A stretch of DNA of 64,000 nucleotides from CAG-492 sp045643465 (lineage in GTDB: Bacteria; Bacillota; Clostridia; TANB77; CAG-508). Numbering within the stretch: the first letter of the stretch is position 1; every line of letters starts with the position of its first letter. Both the position numbers and the translations under genes were made by a program. This document shows, in pieces, positions 42,220 through 51,427 of the stretch. The stretch covers positions 1 to 64,000 of the forward strand of contig JAZUKV010000023.1 of the NCBI GenBank assembly GCA_045643465.1, read 5' to 3'. Below the pieces are notes generated by a model. That model was not told where the DNA came from and ran no database searches. It saw only the letters and a program-made list of their open reading frames with translations.

Positions 42220-45200
42220 ATGTCAAAGTTTGTTCATCTACACGTACATAGTGAATTTAGTTTATTGGATGGGGCGAATAGAATAAAAGATTTGCCAGTA
42301 AGAGCAAAAGAGCTAGGAATGGATTCTATAGCCATTACAGACCATGGTGTAATGTTTGGAGTTATTGATTTTTATAAAGCTTGTAAGGCAAATGGAATAA
42401 AGCCTATTATAGGTTGTGAAGTATATATGTCTCCAAGAACAAGATTTGACAAAGAGCCTGGAATTGATAATAAATACAATCATTTAATATTATTAGCAAA
42501 AGATAATAATGGATATAAGAATTTATCAAAGCTAGTATCATTGGGATTTATTGATGGATATTATTATAAGCCAAGAATAGACAAAGAGCTTTTGGAAAAA
42601 TATCATGAAGGATTAATATGTTGTAGTGCTTGTTTAGCTGGAGAAATAAGTCAATATATTTTAAAAGATAATATAGAGCAAGCTGAAGAATCAGCAATGT
42701 GGTTTAAAAACTTATTTGGAGATGATTACTATTTAGAAATACAAGCTAATACTTTAAGAGAGCAGGTTTTAGTAAATCAAAAGTTAATAGCTATGTCTAG
42801 AAAGTTAAATATTCCATTAGTTGCAACAAATGATGCGCATTATTTAAGAAAAGAAGATTATTATAATCATGAAGTTTTGCTTTGTGTTCAAACAGGTAAA
42901 AGAATGACTGATGATGATAGAATGAGTTTTACGACGAATGACTATTATATTAAGTCACCTGAAGAAATGGAAGAATATTTTGTTAATATTCCAGAAGCAT
43001 TAGAAAATACAGTTAAAATATCAGAAAAATGTAATGTGGAGTTTGAATTTGGAAATACAATTCTTCCTAATTATGATGTACCAGAACAGTTTGAAACTCA
43101 TTATGATTACTTAAAAAAATTAAGTAATGATGGAATGAAGAAACGATATGGAAATGATATACCACAGGATATATTAGATAGAGAAGAATATGAACTATCA
43201 GTTATCAAAAAAATGGGATATGTAGATTATTTCTTAATTGTTTGGGATTATATTAATTGGGCTAAATCTCAGGGTATTCCAGTAGGTCCAGGTCGTGGAT
43301 CTGGTGCAGGATCTATAGTTGCGTATTCAATAGGAATTACAGATATAGATCCAATAAAGTATAGCTTGATTTTCGAAAGATTTTTAAATCCTGAAAGAAT
43401 AAGCATGCCTGATTTTGATGTTGATTTTTGTTATGAAAGAAGACAAGAAGTAATTGATTATGTTTCAAGAAAATATGGGCATGATCATGTTTCACAAATT
43501 ATTACTTTCGGAACAATGTCAGCTAGAATGGTAATTCGTGATGTAGGTAGGGCACTAGATGTTCCATATGCTGAAACAGATAAGCTTGCTAAAATGATTC
43601 CAAATGAAATTCATATAACAATAAAAAAAGCACTTGAGCAAAACAAAGAATTTAATGAATTATATGAGCATAATGAAGAAACAAAGAAATTAATAGATAT
43701 AGCTATGGGGCTTGAAGGTTTACCAAGACAGGCTTCAACTCATGCTTGCGGTATTGTTATTACAAAAGATCCTGTAGATACATATGTACCATTATATGTA
43801 AGAGATGATTTAATATCAACACAATTTATAATGACAACCTTAGAAGAGCTAGGGCTTTTAAAGATGGATTTCCTAGGATTAAGAACATTGACAGTTATAC
43901 AAGATACAATTAATTTAGTAAAACAAAATCAAGGAATTGATGTTGAATATGATAAAGATATGAATGACCATAAGGTATATAAATTGTGGCAAGATGGAGA
44001 TTCAGTTGGAATATTTCAATTTGAAAGTCAAGGTATAACAAACTTTATGAAAGAATTAAAGCCTGATTGTTTTGAAGATATTGTCGCAGGGGTTTCATTA
44101 TATCGTCCAGGACCGATGGATCAGATTCCAAGGTATATTGCTAATAAAAAAGATCCAGAAAATGCAATATATACACATCCAGCATTAAAACCAATTCTAG
44201 AAGTAACATATGGTTGTATGGTTTATCAAGAGCAAGTTATGCAAATTGTTAGAGAGCTTGCAGGTTATTCATTAGGTAGAGCTGATTTAGTAAGAAGAGC
44301 AATGGGTAAGAAAAAACTTGATGTTATGGCAAAAGAAAGAGAATATTTTATTCATGGTCAAACTGATGATGAAGGAAATATAGTGATACCAGGTTGTATA
44401 AGAAATGGGATTGATGAAGCATCTGCTAATAAAATTTTTGATGAGATGGCAGAATTTGCAAAATATGCATTTAATAAATCACATGCTGCTGCATATGCAG
44501 TAGTATCATACAGAACTGCGTTTTTGAAAGCATATTTTCCAGCAGAGCTAATGGCTGCAACACTTAATAGCTATTTGGGAAATTTGGATAAAGTACCATT
44601 TTATATTGATGAATGTAAAAGAATGAATATTGAGATATTAAAGCCTGAGATTAATAAATCATATACAAAATTTACCGTTGAAAATGGCAAAATTAGATTT
44701 GGACTTGGAAGTATTAAAAATGTAGGAATTGCAGTATTAGATGCAATTGTTAAAAATAGAGAAGAGCATGGTAATTTCAAAGATTTAGCTGATTTTTGTG
44801 AAAGGATGCAAAATGACTCTGTTAATAAAAAATGTATTGAAAGTTTAATAAAATCAGGAGCAATGGATGAATTTAATCAGACAAGAGCTACATTATTGGC
44901 TTCTTTTGAAGACATTGTAGATAGCATAAATACTTCATCTAAACATAGTTTAACAGGGCAGATAACGATGTTTGATATGGCAATGGGAAATGAACAAGAA
45001 TTAGAGCTTGATAAGATTAAATATAATTATACAACTTTAGAAGAATATACTGAAAAAGAGCTATTAGCCATGGAAAAAGAGATGTTAGGATTATATATAA
45101 CAGGGCATCCATTAGAAGCTATGAGGTCGGAAATCGAACAACAAACTAATATAAATACTTTAAAAATGATTGAGGCAAAAGAGGAGGAACTTGAAATAGG

Positions 45201-45699
45201 AAAACAAGTTTATAAAGATGGTCAAATTGTAAAGATCGCAGGTATTATTAGCAGTATAAAGAAAAAATATACAAAGACTAATAAATTAATGGCTTTTGTA
45301 ACTATTGAAGATTTATATGGAGCGTGTGAGATTATTGTATTTGAAAATGCCTATATGAATGCATCAGATTTTTTAATAGAGGACAATATTGTATTGATAG
45401 AAGGAAGATTAAGTATTAGAGAAGATGAAGATACTAAAATTGTAGCTAACAAAATTACAAAATTTGGAGCAAAAAATAAAACAAATCTTTGTATAAATAT
45501 TACTGAATTAACAGAAGAGCAAAAAGAAAAATTAAGGGGCGCTATTAAATTTTTTGCAGGAGATAGAAATAATATTGTTGTAAAGATTATAAATGGCGAG
45601 AATATTGCTATGGCTGGTGGAATATTTATAAATGATGAAATTATAAATGAGTTAAGACAAATTGTAGGATATGATAAAGTAAAAGTTGAAGAAAATTAA
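42220..45699 (+). CDS. dnaE: DNA polymerase III subunit alpha (DnaE)
   Basis: 1159 aa, complete. PHP domain first (FVHLHVHSEFSLLDGANR, AITDHGVMFG), palm with PGRGSGAGS and MPDFDVDFC (catalytic D400 and D402), then the helix-hairpin-helix and OB domains (IVKIAGIISSIKKKYTK). The length and order fit DnaE and not PolC (no exonuclease insertion). In Firmicutes DnaE extends primers at the fork with PolC. Confidence 0.97.
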   Translation: MSKFVHLHVHSEFSLLDGANRIKDLPVRAKELGMDSIAITDHGVMFGVIDFYKACKANGIKPIIGCEVYMSPRTRFDKEPGIDNKYNHLILLAKDNNGYKNLSKLVSLGFIDGYYYKPRIDKELLEKYHEGLICCSACLAGEISQYILKDNIEQAEESAMWFKNLFGDDYYLEIQANTLREQVLVNQKLIAMSRKLNIPLVATNDAHYLRKEDYYNHEVLLCVQTGKRMTDDDRMSFTTNDYYIKSPEEMEEYFVNIPEALENTVKISEKCNVEFEFGNTILPNYDVPEQFETHYDYLKKLSNDGMKKRYGNDIPQDILDREEYELSVIKKMGYVDYFLIVWDYINWAKSQGIPVGPGRGSGAGSIVAYSIGITDIDPIKYSLIFERFLNPERISMPDFDVDFCYERRQEVIDYVSRKYGHDHVSQIITFGTMSARMVIRDVGRALDVPYAETDKLAKMIPNEIHITIKKALEQNKEFNELYEHNEETKKLIDIAMGLEGLPRQASTHACGIVITKDPVDTYVPLYVRDDLISTQFIMTTLEELGLLKMDFLGLRTLTVIQDTINLVKQNQGIDVEYDKDMNDHKVYKLWQDGDSVGIFQFESQGITNFMKELKPDCFEDIVAGVSLYRPGPMDQIPRYIANKKDPENAIYTHPALKPILEVTYGCMVYQEQVMQIVRELAGYSLGRADLVRRAMGKKKLDVMAKEREYFIHGQTDDEGNIVIPGCIRNGIDEASANKIFDEMAEFAKYAFNKSHAAAYAVVSYRTAFLKAYFPAELMAATLNSYLGNLDKVPFYIDECKRMNIEILKPEINKSYTKFTVENGKIRFGLGSIKNVGIAVLDAIVKNREEHGNFKDLADFCERMQNDSVNKKCIESLIKSGAMDEFNQTRATLLASFEDIVDSINTSSKHSLTGQITMFDMAMGNEQELELDKIKYNYTTLEEYTEKELLAMEKEMLGLYITGHPLEAMRSEIEQQTNINTLKMIEAKEEELEIGKQVYKDGQIVKIAGIISSIKKKYTKTNKLMAFVTIEDLYGACEIIVFENAYMNASDFLIEDNIVLIEGRLSIREDEDTKIVANKITKFGAKNKTNLCINITELTEEQKEKLRGAIKFFAGDRNNIVVKIINGENIAMAGGIFINDEIINELRQIVGYDKVKVEEN

Positions 45700-45700
45700 A

Positions 45701-45729
45701 TTGACTTTTATGTCAACATATGATATTAT
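45701..45729 (+). promoter_or_regulatory. Promoter with a palindrome over the -35 box
   Basis: TTGACT (45701-45706) and TATTAT (45724-45729) with a 17-base spacer. The -35 box is part of the 16-base palindrome TTGACTTTTATGTCAA (45701-45716), which could be a repressor site. Confidence 0.55.
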
Positions 45730-45744
45730 TATATGTATATTTTT

Positions 45745-45882
45745 TCAAATTGTTGAAAAAAGTAAAGCGGGCAATTGCTTGCACTTAACTATTCACATCA
45801 TTCTGCAGCTGATGATGTTTAATATATAAGCATATTTTTAAAAAAACAACTAACTTAACAATCTTCCGTACTATGGAAGAAA
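45745..45882 (+). other. Leader with several hairpins before the small membrane protein
   Basis: Downstream of the promoter come TTTTTTCAA/TTGAAAAAA, then CATCAT/ATGATG around TTCTGCAGCTG, then CTTCC-GTACTAT-GGAAG just before the ribosome site AAAGGAG. No T-run or known riboswitch consensus. The last hairpin is close enough to affect translation. Confidence 0.4.
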
Positions 45883-45895
45883 GGAGAACACGGCT

Positions 45896-46261
45896 ATGAG
45901 TATTTCTTTAAATGAAGAATGGGCTTTTTGGATTATCTTAGTATACTTGTTCTTATCTGCAATTGTTTTATTAGTAGTGAATGTAAGTATGCTAGAGAAA
46001 AATCGTAAATTAGTGTATTTTACCAATATTATTGGAACTGTAATGACAGTATTCGCAATATTAAAATGGATTGGTGGTTCAGTTATGTGCTATGGCGACG
46101 GCGGAGTACATGGATTGAATAATATGATGGACCAATTGTTTGAAGTATTGGCGGCTATGATAATCGGATACACGCCATCAACAATTTTACTTATAATAAC
46201 CACAAAGATAAAAAAAGCTCTTTTTTACAAACAAGAGCAAACTGAAAAAGGCAAAGTATAA
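45896..46261 (+). CDS. Small membrane protein of unknown function
   Basis: 121 aa with three likely membrane segments (about 11-29, 41-60 and 82-103) and a charged C-terminal tail. Start behind GAAAGGAG. No recognised domain. It has its own promoter, a leader of about 160 bases and a terminator. The codon use is slightly less AT-biased than in dnaE. Confidence 0.65.
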   Translation: MSISLNEEWAFWIILVYLFLSAIVLLVVNVSMLEKNRKLVYFTNIIGTVMTVFAILKWIGGSVMCYGDGGVHGLNNMMDQLFEVLAAMIIGYTPSTILLIITTKIKKALFYKQEQTEKGKV

Positions 46262-46285
46262 TTGAGTAAAATAATTAAGCTGCAA

Positions 46286-46318
46286 AAGACCTGCACCATT
46301 TGGTGTAGGTCTTTTTTT
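46286..46318 (+). terminator. Terminator between convergent genes
   Basis: AAGACCTGCACC pairs with GGTGTAGGTCTT (one G-U) around ATTT, followed by T's on the plus strand and a shorter T-run on the minus strand. It serves the membrane-protein gene and probably also the zinc-ribbon gene. Confidence 0.92.
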
Positions 46319-46319
46319 A

Positions 46320-46481
46320 TTAGTTTTGTTGTTGTCTTCTTTGAGCTTTTCTTGCTTTTCTGCATTCTGGGCATCTTTGTGGTTCATTATCAAAACCTTT
46401 TTCTGCGTAAAATTGTTGCTCACCTTCAGTGAAAATAAATTCAGCTCCACAGTCTTTACATACTAATGTTTTATCTGCCAT
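46320..46481 (-). CDS. Zinc-ribbon protein
   Basis: 53 aa when started at the ATG behind AAGGAGGT; a longer frame adds an unlikely N-terminus. Two CxxC pairs: LVCKDCGAEF and RCPECRKARK, with the segment FTEGEQQFYAEKGF between them. This is a small zinc-ribbon family common in Firmicutes, probably binding nucleic acid or protein. Function not known. Confidence 0.85.
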   Translation of the reverse strand: MADKTLVCKDCGAEFIFTEGEQQFYAEKGFDNEPQRCPECRKARKAQRRQQQN

Positions 46482-46680
46482 AGTAGATGTACCTCCTTCT
46501 CCAAAAATATCATTTAACAATCTTTTGACACATTGTACCTTAAAAAATGAAGGAAATAGTCTACTTAATAATTAAATTTTATAGCTTAAACAATAAAGCT
46601 AGGCTGATTGTAACACATATTGTTTTAAAATACAAGTAATAATATTTAAAGCATTAAATATTAATTTTGTCGAAAAAAAG

Positions 46681-46709
46681 AACAATTAATTATTAAAAAA
46701 CATATTGTA
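46681..46709 (+). promoter_or_regulatory. Possible sigma-K promoter of yabG
   Basis: AAC at 46681-46683 and CATATTGTA at 46701-46709 (consensus CATANNNTA) are 17 bases apart. In Bacillus yabG is transcribed by sigma-K in the mother cell. No sigma-A boxes are seen. Confidence 0.5.
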
Positions 46710-46740
46710 TAGTAATCTGACATATTTTGGAGGAATTAAT

Positions 46741-47532
46741 ATGAATAAAATAAAAAAGGGAGATATAGTTTCAAGATATTCGCACCAAAATGATATATTA
46801 TTTTATGTGGAAAGAATAATTAAAAGTGAAAATAGAGGCAAATGTGTAATAATCAAAGGAATTACATTTAGAATAGAAGCAGATGCACCTTTTGATGATT
46901 TGAAAGTGGAAAATGAAAAGAAAATTATAAGTAAGGATCTTTTTAGTTATAAAGAGCAAATATACAACAAAAAGAATAGATCAATATTGCAAACTGGAAA
47001 AATATTGCATATAGATGGAGATAAGAATTATAGCGAAAAAACGGATAGATATTATAAATCGAAAGGTTTAAATTATGTTGTAAAACATGTGCCAGAATAC
47101 AAACAGCCAAGTATGATAAATTTGTTATTGAATAAGTATAATCCTAGTATTTTAATTATAACAGGTCATGATGGAATGATAAGAACAGGAAAAAACTATA
47201 ATGATATTAATAATTATAGAAATTCGCGTTATTTTATTAGATCAGTTTATGAGGCTAGATTGTGGAATCCTAATAGTGAGCAATTTGCAATATTTGCAGG
47301 AGCATGTCAAAGCTTTTATGAGGCTATTATTGCTGCAGGTGCGAATTTTGCTTCTTCCCCAGGAAGGATTCTTATAGATTTTATGGACCCACTTATTGTA
47401 GCAGAGAACATAGCTACAACAGATAATAGCAGAATTGTAGTTATGTCAGATTTAGAAAATAAAATAAGGAACGGAAGAAAAGCTATAGACGGAATAGGTG
47501 TACGTGGAAAACGGTTTGTAATATTTCTGTAA
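46741..47532 (+). CDS. yabG: Sporulation-specific protease YabG
   Basis: 263 aa from ATG 46741 behind TTGGAGG. The N-terminal KIKKGDIVSRYSHQNDI, HVPEYKQP, LIITGHDG and RNSRYFIRSVYEAR segments identify YabG, which cuts spore-coat proteins and, in clostridia, the cortex-lysis regulator. It precedes veg as in Bacillus. Confidence 0.93.
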   Translation: MNKIKKGDIVSRYSHQNDILFYVERIIKSENRGKCVIIKGITFRIEADAPFDDLKVENEKKIISKDLFSYKEQIYNKKNRSILQTGKILHIDGDKNYSEKTDRYYKSKGLNYVVKHVPEYKQPSMINLLLNKYNPSILIITGHDGMIRTGKNYNDINNYRNSRYFIRSVYEARLWNPNSEQFAIFAGACQSFYEAIIAAGANFASSPGRILIDFMDPLIVAENIATTDNSRIVVMSDLENKIRNGRKAIDGIGVRGKRFVIFL

Positions 47533-47625
47533 TATAAATGTAATCTAAATGAAAAGAAAAGGAAAATAGACTTGAAAACATAGTAAAAACAATACTTTAA
47601 GCTATTCGACAAGAAAAAACGTATT

Positions 47626-47654
47626 TTGACTTTTTTTTATCATGATGCTATAAT
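47626..47654 (+). promoter_or_regulatory. Promoter of veg
   Basis: TTGACT (47626-47631) and TATAAT (47649-47654), 17-base spacer. The veg promoter of Bacillus is also a very strong vegetative promoter. Confidence 0.85.
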
Positions 47655-47683
47655 CGCTTTAGAATAACGAAGTAGGTGATTAA

Positions 47684-47980
47684 ATGATTTTCAAAAACGA
47701 TATAACAAGCATTAAAGCAGATTTAGGAGAAAAAGTAGGACAAAAAATAATAGTCAAAGGTTCTCTAGGAAGGAGCAAGTCGTTTGAAAAAGAAGCTACA
47801 ATTGAAAAGACTTATCCAAATATCTTTGTAGTTAAATATGATGACAATGACAGAAATGTAACATATAGTTATACAGATGTTTTAACACGTACAATTGAAA
47901 TGCAAGTATTTGATGGAAATCAATATACTCCATTTATGCCAGAAGTAGTAGAAGTAAAAAGAAGAAGAAGAAAAGTTTAA
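47684..47980 (+). CDS. veg: Veg family protein
   Basis: 98 aa. DITSIKADLGEKVGQKIIVK and FVVKYDDNDRNVTYSYTDVL are typical; the tail is basic (VKRRRRKV). In Bacillus Veg stimulates biofilm matrix genes. Start ATG behind GTAGGTGA. Confidence 0.92.
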   Translation: MIFKNDITSIKADLGEKVGQKIIVKGSLGRSKSFEKEATIEKTYPNIFVVKYDDNDRNVTYSYTDVLTRTIEMQVFDGNQYTPFMPEVVEVKRRRRKV

Positions 47981-48007
47981 TTGAATAAAAAATAATAATT
48001 AAAGGTT

Positions 48008-48048
48008 ATAGATAAGGTAAATTTCATAATTTGCTTTATCTATTTTTT
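48008..48048 (+). terminator. Terminator after veg
   Basis: ATAGATAA pairs with TTATCTAT, extended by GGTAAA/TTTGC with bulges, followed by TTTTTT. Confidence 0.75.
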
Positions 48049-48147
48049 ATGAATTTAAATGTGGAAAGACATATTTTTTATAGTTTCTAATATATATAAA
48101 GTAAATAGTGAGAAAAAATTCACAAGTATTAGAAAGGAGTAAGTAAA

Positions 48148-49683
48148 ATGGATTTTGAGACAGAAAAAATATGTTTAAATCAATTAGTAGGGCAGAAAAG
48201 AGATGTTTTTAGTGTAGAGGAAAATATAATAATACCAGATATAAAACCCGATATTTTAAGTACAATAGATACTTCAGGGAATGTGTATATTTATAAGAAA
48301 GAATTAATTAATGGAAAATTAAGAATAGATGGAGGAATTCAAGTTTATGTTATGTATGTAGCAGATGATGAAGCTAATAATATAAGAGGAATTCAGTCAA
48401 ATATTGATTTTTCTAAAAATATTGATTTAGATATCAATGATGAAAATGTTGATTTTAATTGCAGTATTAATTTGAAAGCTGTAGAATGTAAAATTTTAAA
48501 TGGTAGAAAAATTAATTTAAGAATGGAAATGGAATCATCAGTTACATTATATAGCAATGAAAGTAAGGAATTTGTTAAAACAGTAACTAATGTAAATAAT
48601 ATACAAATGATTAGTGATTCAATCAAAATTAATTCATTAAAAGGAAGAGGTGAAACGATTGTTACAGCAAAAGATACAATATCTGTTGAAGAAAATTTGG
48701 CAGATATTATGAGTAGTGATATAACTGTCAAAAATAAAGAGCTAAAAATTAGTTATAATAAAGTATTATCAAAAGCTGATGCTGTTATACAGCTTATGTA
48801 TCTTACAGAGGATGAACAATTAAAATATGTAACATCTCAAATTCCAATTATGGGATTTATTGACATTCAGGGAATTTCTGATGATGAAATTTGTGAATGC
48901 AATTATGAAATAAGAAACATTATATTGAAACCAAATAATGTTGAAGATCATTCTGTAAATGTAGAAATTGAATTTTTAATAAAGTGCACAGCATATGAAG
49001 ATAGAAATATTGATTTGATTCAGGATTTATATAGCCCAGAAGAAGATATTGTAATGGAACAAGAAACAGTAAAATTAATGCAAAATAAGAATATGATAAA
49101 TGATTCTTGCAATGTTGTAGAGAAAATCAGTATTCCTGAAATGAAAGATAAAAAAATATATGATGTTAAAGTAAAATCTAATATTGTAAAAGAAAATATA
49201 TATAATAGCTCTATTACATATGAAGGGGAGCTAATATTATACATTTTATTTGAGTCAAATATGTCTAATAGATTAGAAGTAAAAGAGCAAACTGTAACAT
49301 ATACACATACGATTAATTCAGATAACATAAATAAGAATACTAAAATTAACACAACTACTGACATTTCATCAAGAAATATTGCTTTTCCTTCAGAAAATAT
49401 GATTGAGGTTAGTATTGATATAAATTATTTGTTAGACATGTATACAGATAATTCTATAAATTTAGTAAAAAGCATTAAGGTAGAAAAATCAGAAATATTG
49501 ACAAGACAAAATAGTTTAGTGATTTATTTTGTTAAAGAAGGCGATACTTTGTGGAAAATAGCCAAAAAATTCAAAAGTACGATTGAAGATATTGCACAGA
49601 TGAATAATATAGAAAATACAGAAAAAATAAATGTAGGAGATCAATTATTTATTCCTAAGTATGCATACAGTCAAATATCATAA
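48148..49683 (+). CDS. SPOCS (DUF3794) repeat protein with a C-terminal LysM domain
   Basis: 511 aa behind AGAAAGGAG. Repeated DUF3794/SPOCS units fill about residues 20-440 (one begins FSVEENIIIPDIKPDILSTI). Residues 457-505 are a LysM domain (VKEGDTLWKIAKKFKST, INVGDQLFIPKY) that binds peptidoglycan. This layout is shared by clostridial spore coat/cortex proteins related to SafA and the SipL partner of SpoIVA in C. difficile. Neighbouring yabG, veg and yunB support a sporulation role. Confidence 0.88.
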   Translation: MDFETEKICLNQLVGQKRDVFSVEENIIIPDIKPDILSTIDTSGNVYIYKKELINGKLRIDGGIQVYVMYVADDEANNIRGIQSNIDFSKNIDLDINDENVDFNCSINLKAVECKILNGRKINLRMEMESSVTLYSNESKEFVKTVTNVNNIQMISDSIKINSLKGRGETIVTAKDTISVEENLADIMSSDITVKNKELKISYNKVLSKADAVIQLMYLTEDEQLKYVTSQIPIMGFIDIQGISDDEICECNYEIRNIILKPNNVEDHSVNVEIEFLIKCTAYEDRNIDLIQDLYSPEEDIVMEQETVKLMQNKNMINDSCNVVEKISIPEMKDKKIYDVKVKSNIVKENIYNSSITYEGELILYILFESNMSNRLEVKEQTVTYTHTINSDNINKNTKINTTTDISSRNIAFPSENMIEVSIDINYLLDMYTDNSINLVKSIKVEKSEILTRQNSLVIYFVKEGDTLWKIAKKFKSTIEDIAQMNNIENTEKINVGDQLFIPKYAYSQIS

Positions 49684-49693
49684 AAAAGAGGAA

Positions 49694-50419
49694 ATGATAT
49701 ATTCTAGAAATAGAATTAATTTATTTAAACATAAAGTGCCTAAAAAGAGCGAAAAATTCAATAATTTGAAAGTTAATCCAAAGAAAAAGGTAATATTTAA
49801 AGTAATAATTGTGTTTTTAATTGAAATATTTATAGCTGTAAATATAATTAACCAAATATCTCCTGCTATAAATATAGATTGCATTAATAAAGCTAAAGGT
49901 ATAGCTAATATTATAATAAGTAAACAGTGTTCAATAGTGATGAAAGATTATAAATATGAAGATATAGTTAATATTATCAAAGATAAAGATGACAAAATCC
50001 GATTAATAAAGTTTAATATAGTCCCAATAAATGAGATAACATCTGAAGTATCTTATAATGTACAATCAGAGCTTAACAATTTGGATGAATCATATTTGGT
50101 AACAAGATTAGGTAATTTTTCAAAAATTAAAATATTATCAAATAAAGGGCCAAAGGTTAGGATAAGAATTTCTACAATGGGAAATGTTGAAACAGAGCTA
50201 AAATCTGAAATTAAATCAACTGGAATAAATCAAACATTACATCAAATCTATTTAAATGTAAAATGTGAAATATCTATAATAACACCATATACAAGTGCTA
50301 CTGAAAGTATAAATAATCAAGTGTTAATCGCACAATCAATAATAGTGGGAGAAGTTCCGAATAGTTATTACAATTTTAATAATGTTGATGATGATGCGGC
50401 TTTAAATCTTATAGAATAA
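49694..50419 (+). CDS. yunB: Sporulation protein YunB
   Basis: 241 aa from ATG 49694; an ATG at 49661 inside the previous gene lacks a ribosome site. A basic N-terminus precedes one membrane segment (FKVIIVFLIEIFIAVNIINQ). The family pattern follows: ISPAINIDCINKAKGIAN, KIRIS-type strands, STGINQTLHQIYLNVKCEIS and the end IVGEVPNSYYNF. YunB is a sigma-E mother-cell protein of unknown mechanism. Eleven bases after the SPOCS gene. Confidence 0.85.
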   Translation: MIYSRNRINLFKHKVPKKSEKFNNLKVNPKKKVIFKVIIVFLIEIFIAVNIINQISPAINIDCINKAKGIANIIISKQCSIVMKDYKYEDIVNIIKDKDDKIRLIKFNIVPINEITSEVSYNVQSELNNLDESYLVTRLGNFSKIKILSNKGPKVRIRISTMGNVETELKSEIKSTGINQTLHQIYLNVKCEISIITPYTSATESINNQVLIAQSIIVGEVPNSYYNFNNVDDDAALNLIE

Positions 50420-50450
50420 AAAGTTTATTTTTGTATATAATAAAAAATAA

Positions 50451-50478
50451 TTGACACTTATTGTTATTATGGTAAAAT
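50451..50478 (+). promoter_or_regulatory. Promoter of the cohesin-like gene
   Basis: TTGACA (50451-50456) and TAAAAT (50473-50478), 16-base spacer. Confidence 0.65.
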
Positions 50479-50560
50479 ATATATAATTATAACAGAGAAG
50501 ATGGAGTATTTAATGAAATTTTTGATTATTGAAATATTATAATCAAAAGGAGGCATACAA

Positions 50561-51301
50561 ATGAAGAATATGTTAAAAAAATTATTTGCAATATTGATTA
50601 TTATTAGTAGTTTAATTTTAAGTTTTTTTTATAGTAGCTCCCAGGCAGTAACGTTAGATTTATCTTATGGATTGAGTGGTACAGCGATTGAAGAAAATAG
50701 TAAGAATATTAAGATATATCCTGGAGAAGAAATAGAGGTTTTAATTTCTATAAATGGTCAATCTGATGAATCAAAAATTATGTCTATATATGGCAATTTG
50801 GAATATGATAAAAACTTATTAGAAATTGTGAAGGATCCGGAAAATGATAAAAATGCAGATATTGCATTATGCAATGGATGGGCAATTGGAAATTTAAATA
50901 TAGAAGATTTAAGATTTATAGTGTATACTCCAAATAAAGAGCGTAAAGATGATGTAGTTAAAATAAAGTTTAAAGTAAAAGAAGAATGCGAAGCAAAAAA
51001 TACTACAATTTGGCTAAAAAATATAATATATTATGATGAATATCAGCAACCAGTAGCTAGCAATAATAATGAAGTGTCAATAAATATTCCGTTGGCCAAA
51101 GAAAGTAATATGGTAACAATATTAATAGGATTTGTAGTTGTAATTATTGTTGCTTTAATATTAATCATATTATTAAAATTGAAAAATGCTGGAGTAAAAA
51201 GAGGTCTTTTAGCTCCAAAAGAAAGCAAAAAAGAATCAGAAAATAATGAAGTTGTTTCAAAAGAGCAAATAGAAAATCCTGATGAGAAAAAAGAAAATTA
51301 A
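50561..51301 (+). CDS. Exported cohesin-like membrane-anchored protein
   Basis: 246 aa behind AAAGGAGG. Signal peptide (about 1-29), an extracellular part with a cohesin-like pattern (IYPGEEIEVLISING, IYGNLEYDKNLLEIV, VVKIKFKVKEE), one membrane segment at about 183-205 (VTILIGFVVVIIVALILIIL) and a charged cytosolic tail. The domain assignment is from strand spacing only. Whether it takes part in spore formation like its upstream neighbours is unknown. Confidence 0.7.
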   Translation: MKNMLKKLFAILIIISSLILSFFYSSSQAVTLDLSYGLSGTAIEENSKNIKIYPGEEIEVLISINGQSDESKIMSIYGNLEYDKNLLEIVKDPENDKNADIALCNGWAIGNLNIEDLRFIVYTPNKERKDDVVKIKFKVKEECEAKNTTIWLKNIIYYDEYQQPVASNNNEVSINIPLAKESNMVTILIGFVVVIIVALILIILLKLKNAGVKRGLLAPKESKKESENNEVVSKEQIENPDEKKEN

Positions 51302-51312
51302 TAATAAATAAC

Positions 51313-51349
51313 AAATAGTATCTAATATGCAAAATTAGATACTATTTTT
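51313..51349 (+). terminator. Terminator after the cohesin-like gene
   Basis: AAATAGTATCTAAT pairs perfectly with ATTAGATACTATTT (14 bp), ending in T's. Confidence 0.9.
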
Positions 51350-51362
51350 GTTTTTGAAATAC

Positions 51363-51391
51363 TTGAAAATTCAAAGAAAATTCAGTATAAT
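51363..51391 (+). promoter_or_regulatory. Promoter of the CobW gene
   Basis: TTGAAA (51363-51368) and TATAAT (51386-51391), 17-base spacer. No typical Zur palindrome was found around it. Confidence 0.75.
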
Positions 51392-51427
51392 GTATTGGAA
51401 TTTTATATATGAAAGGAATGAATTTTA

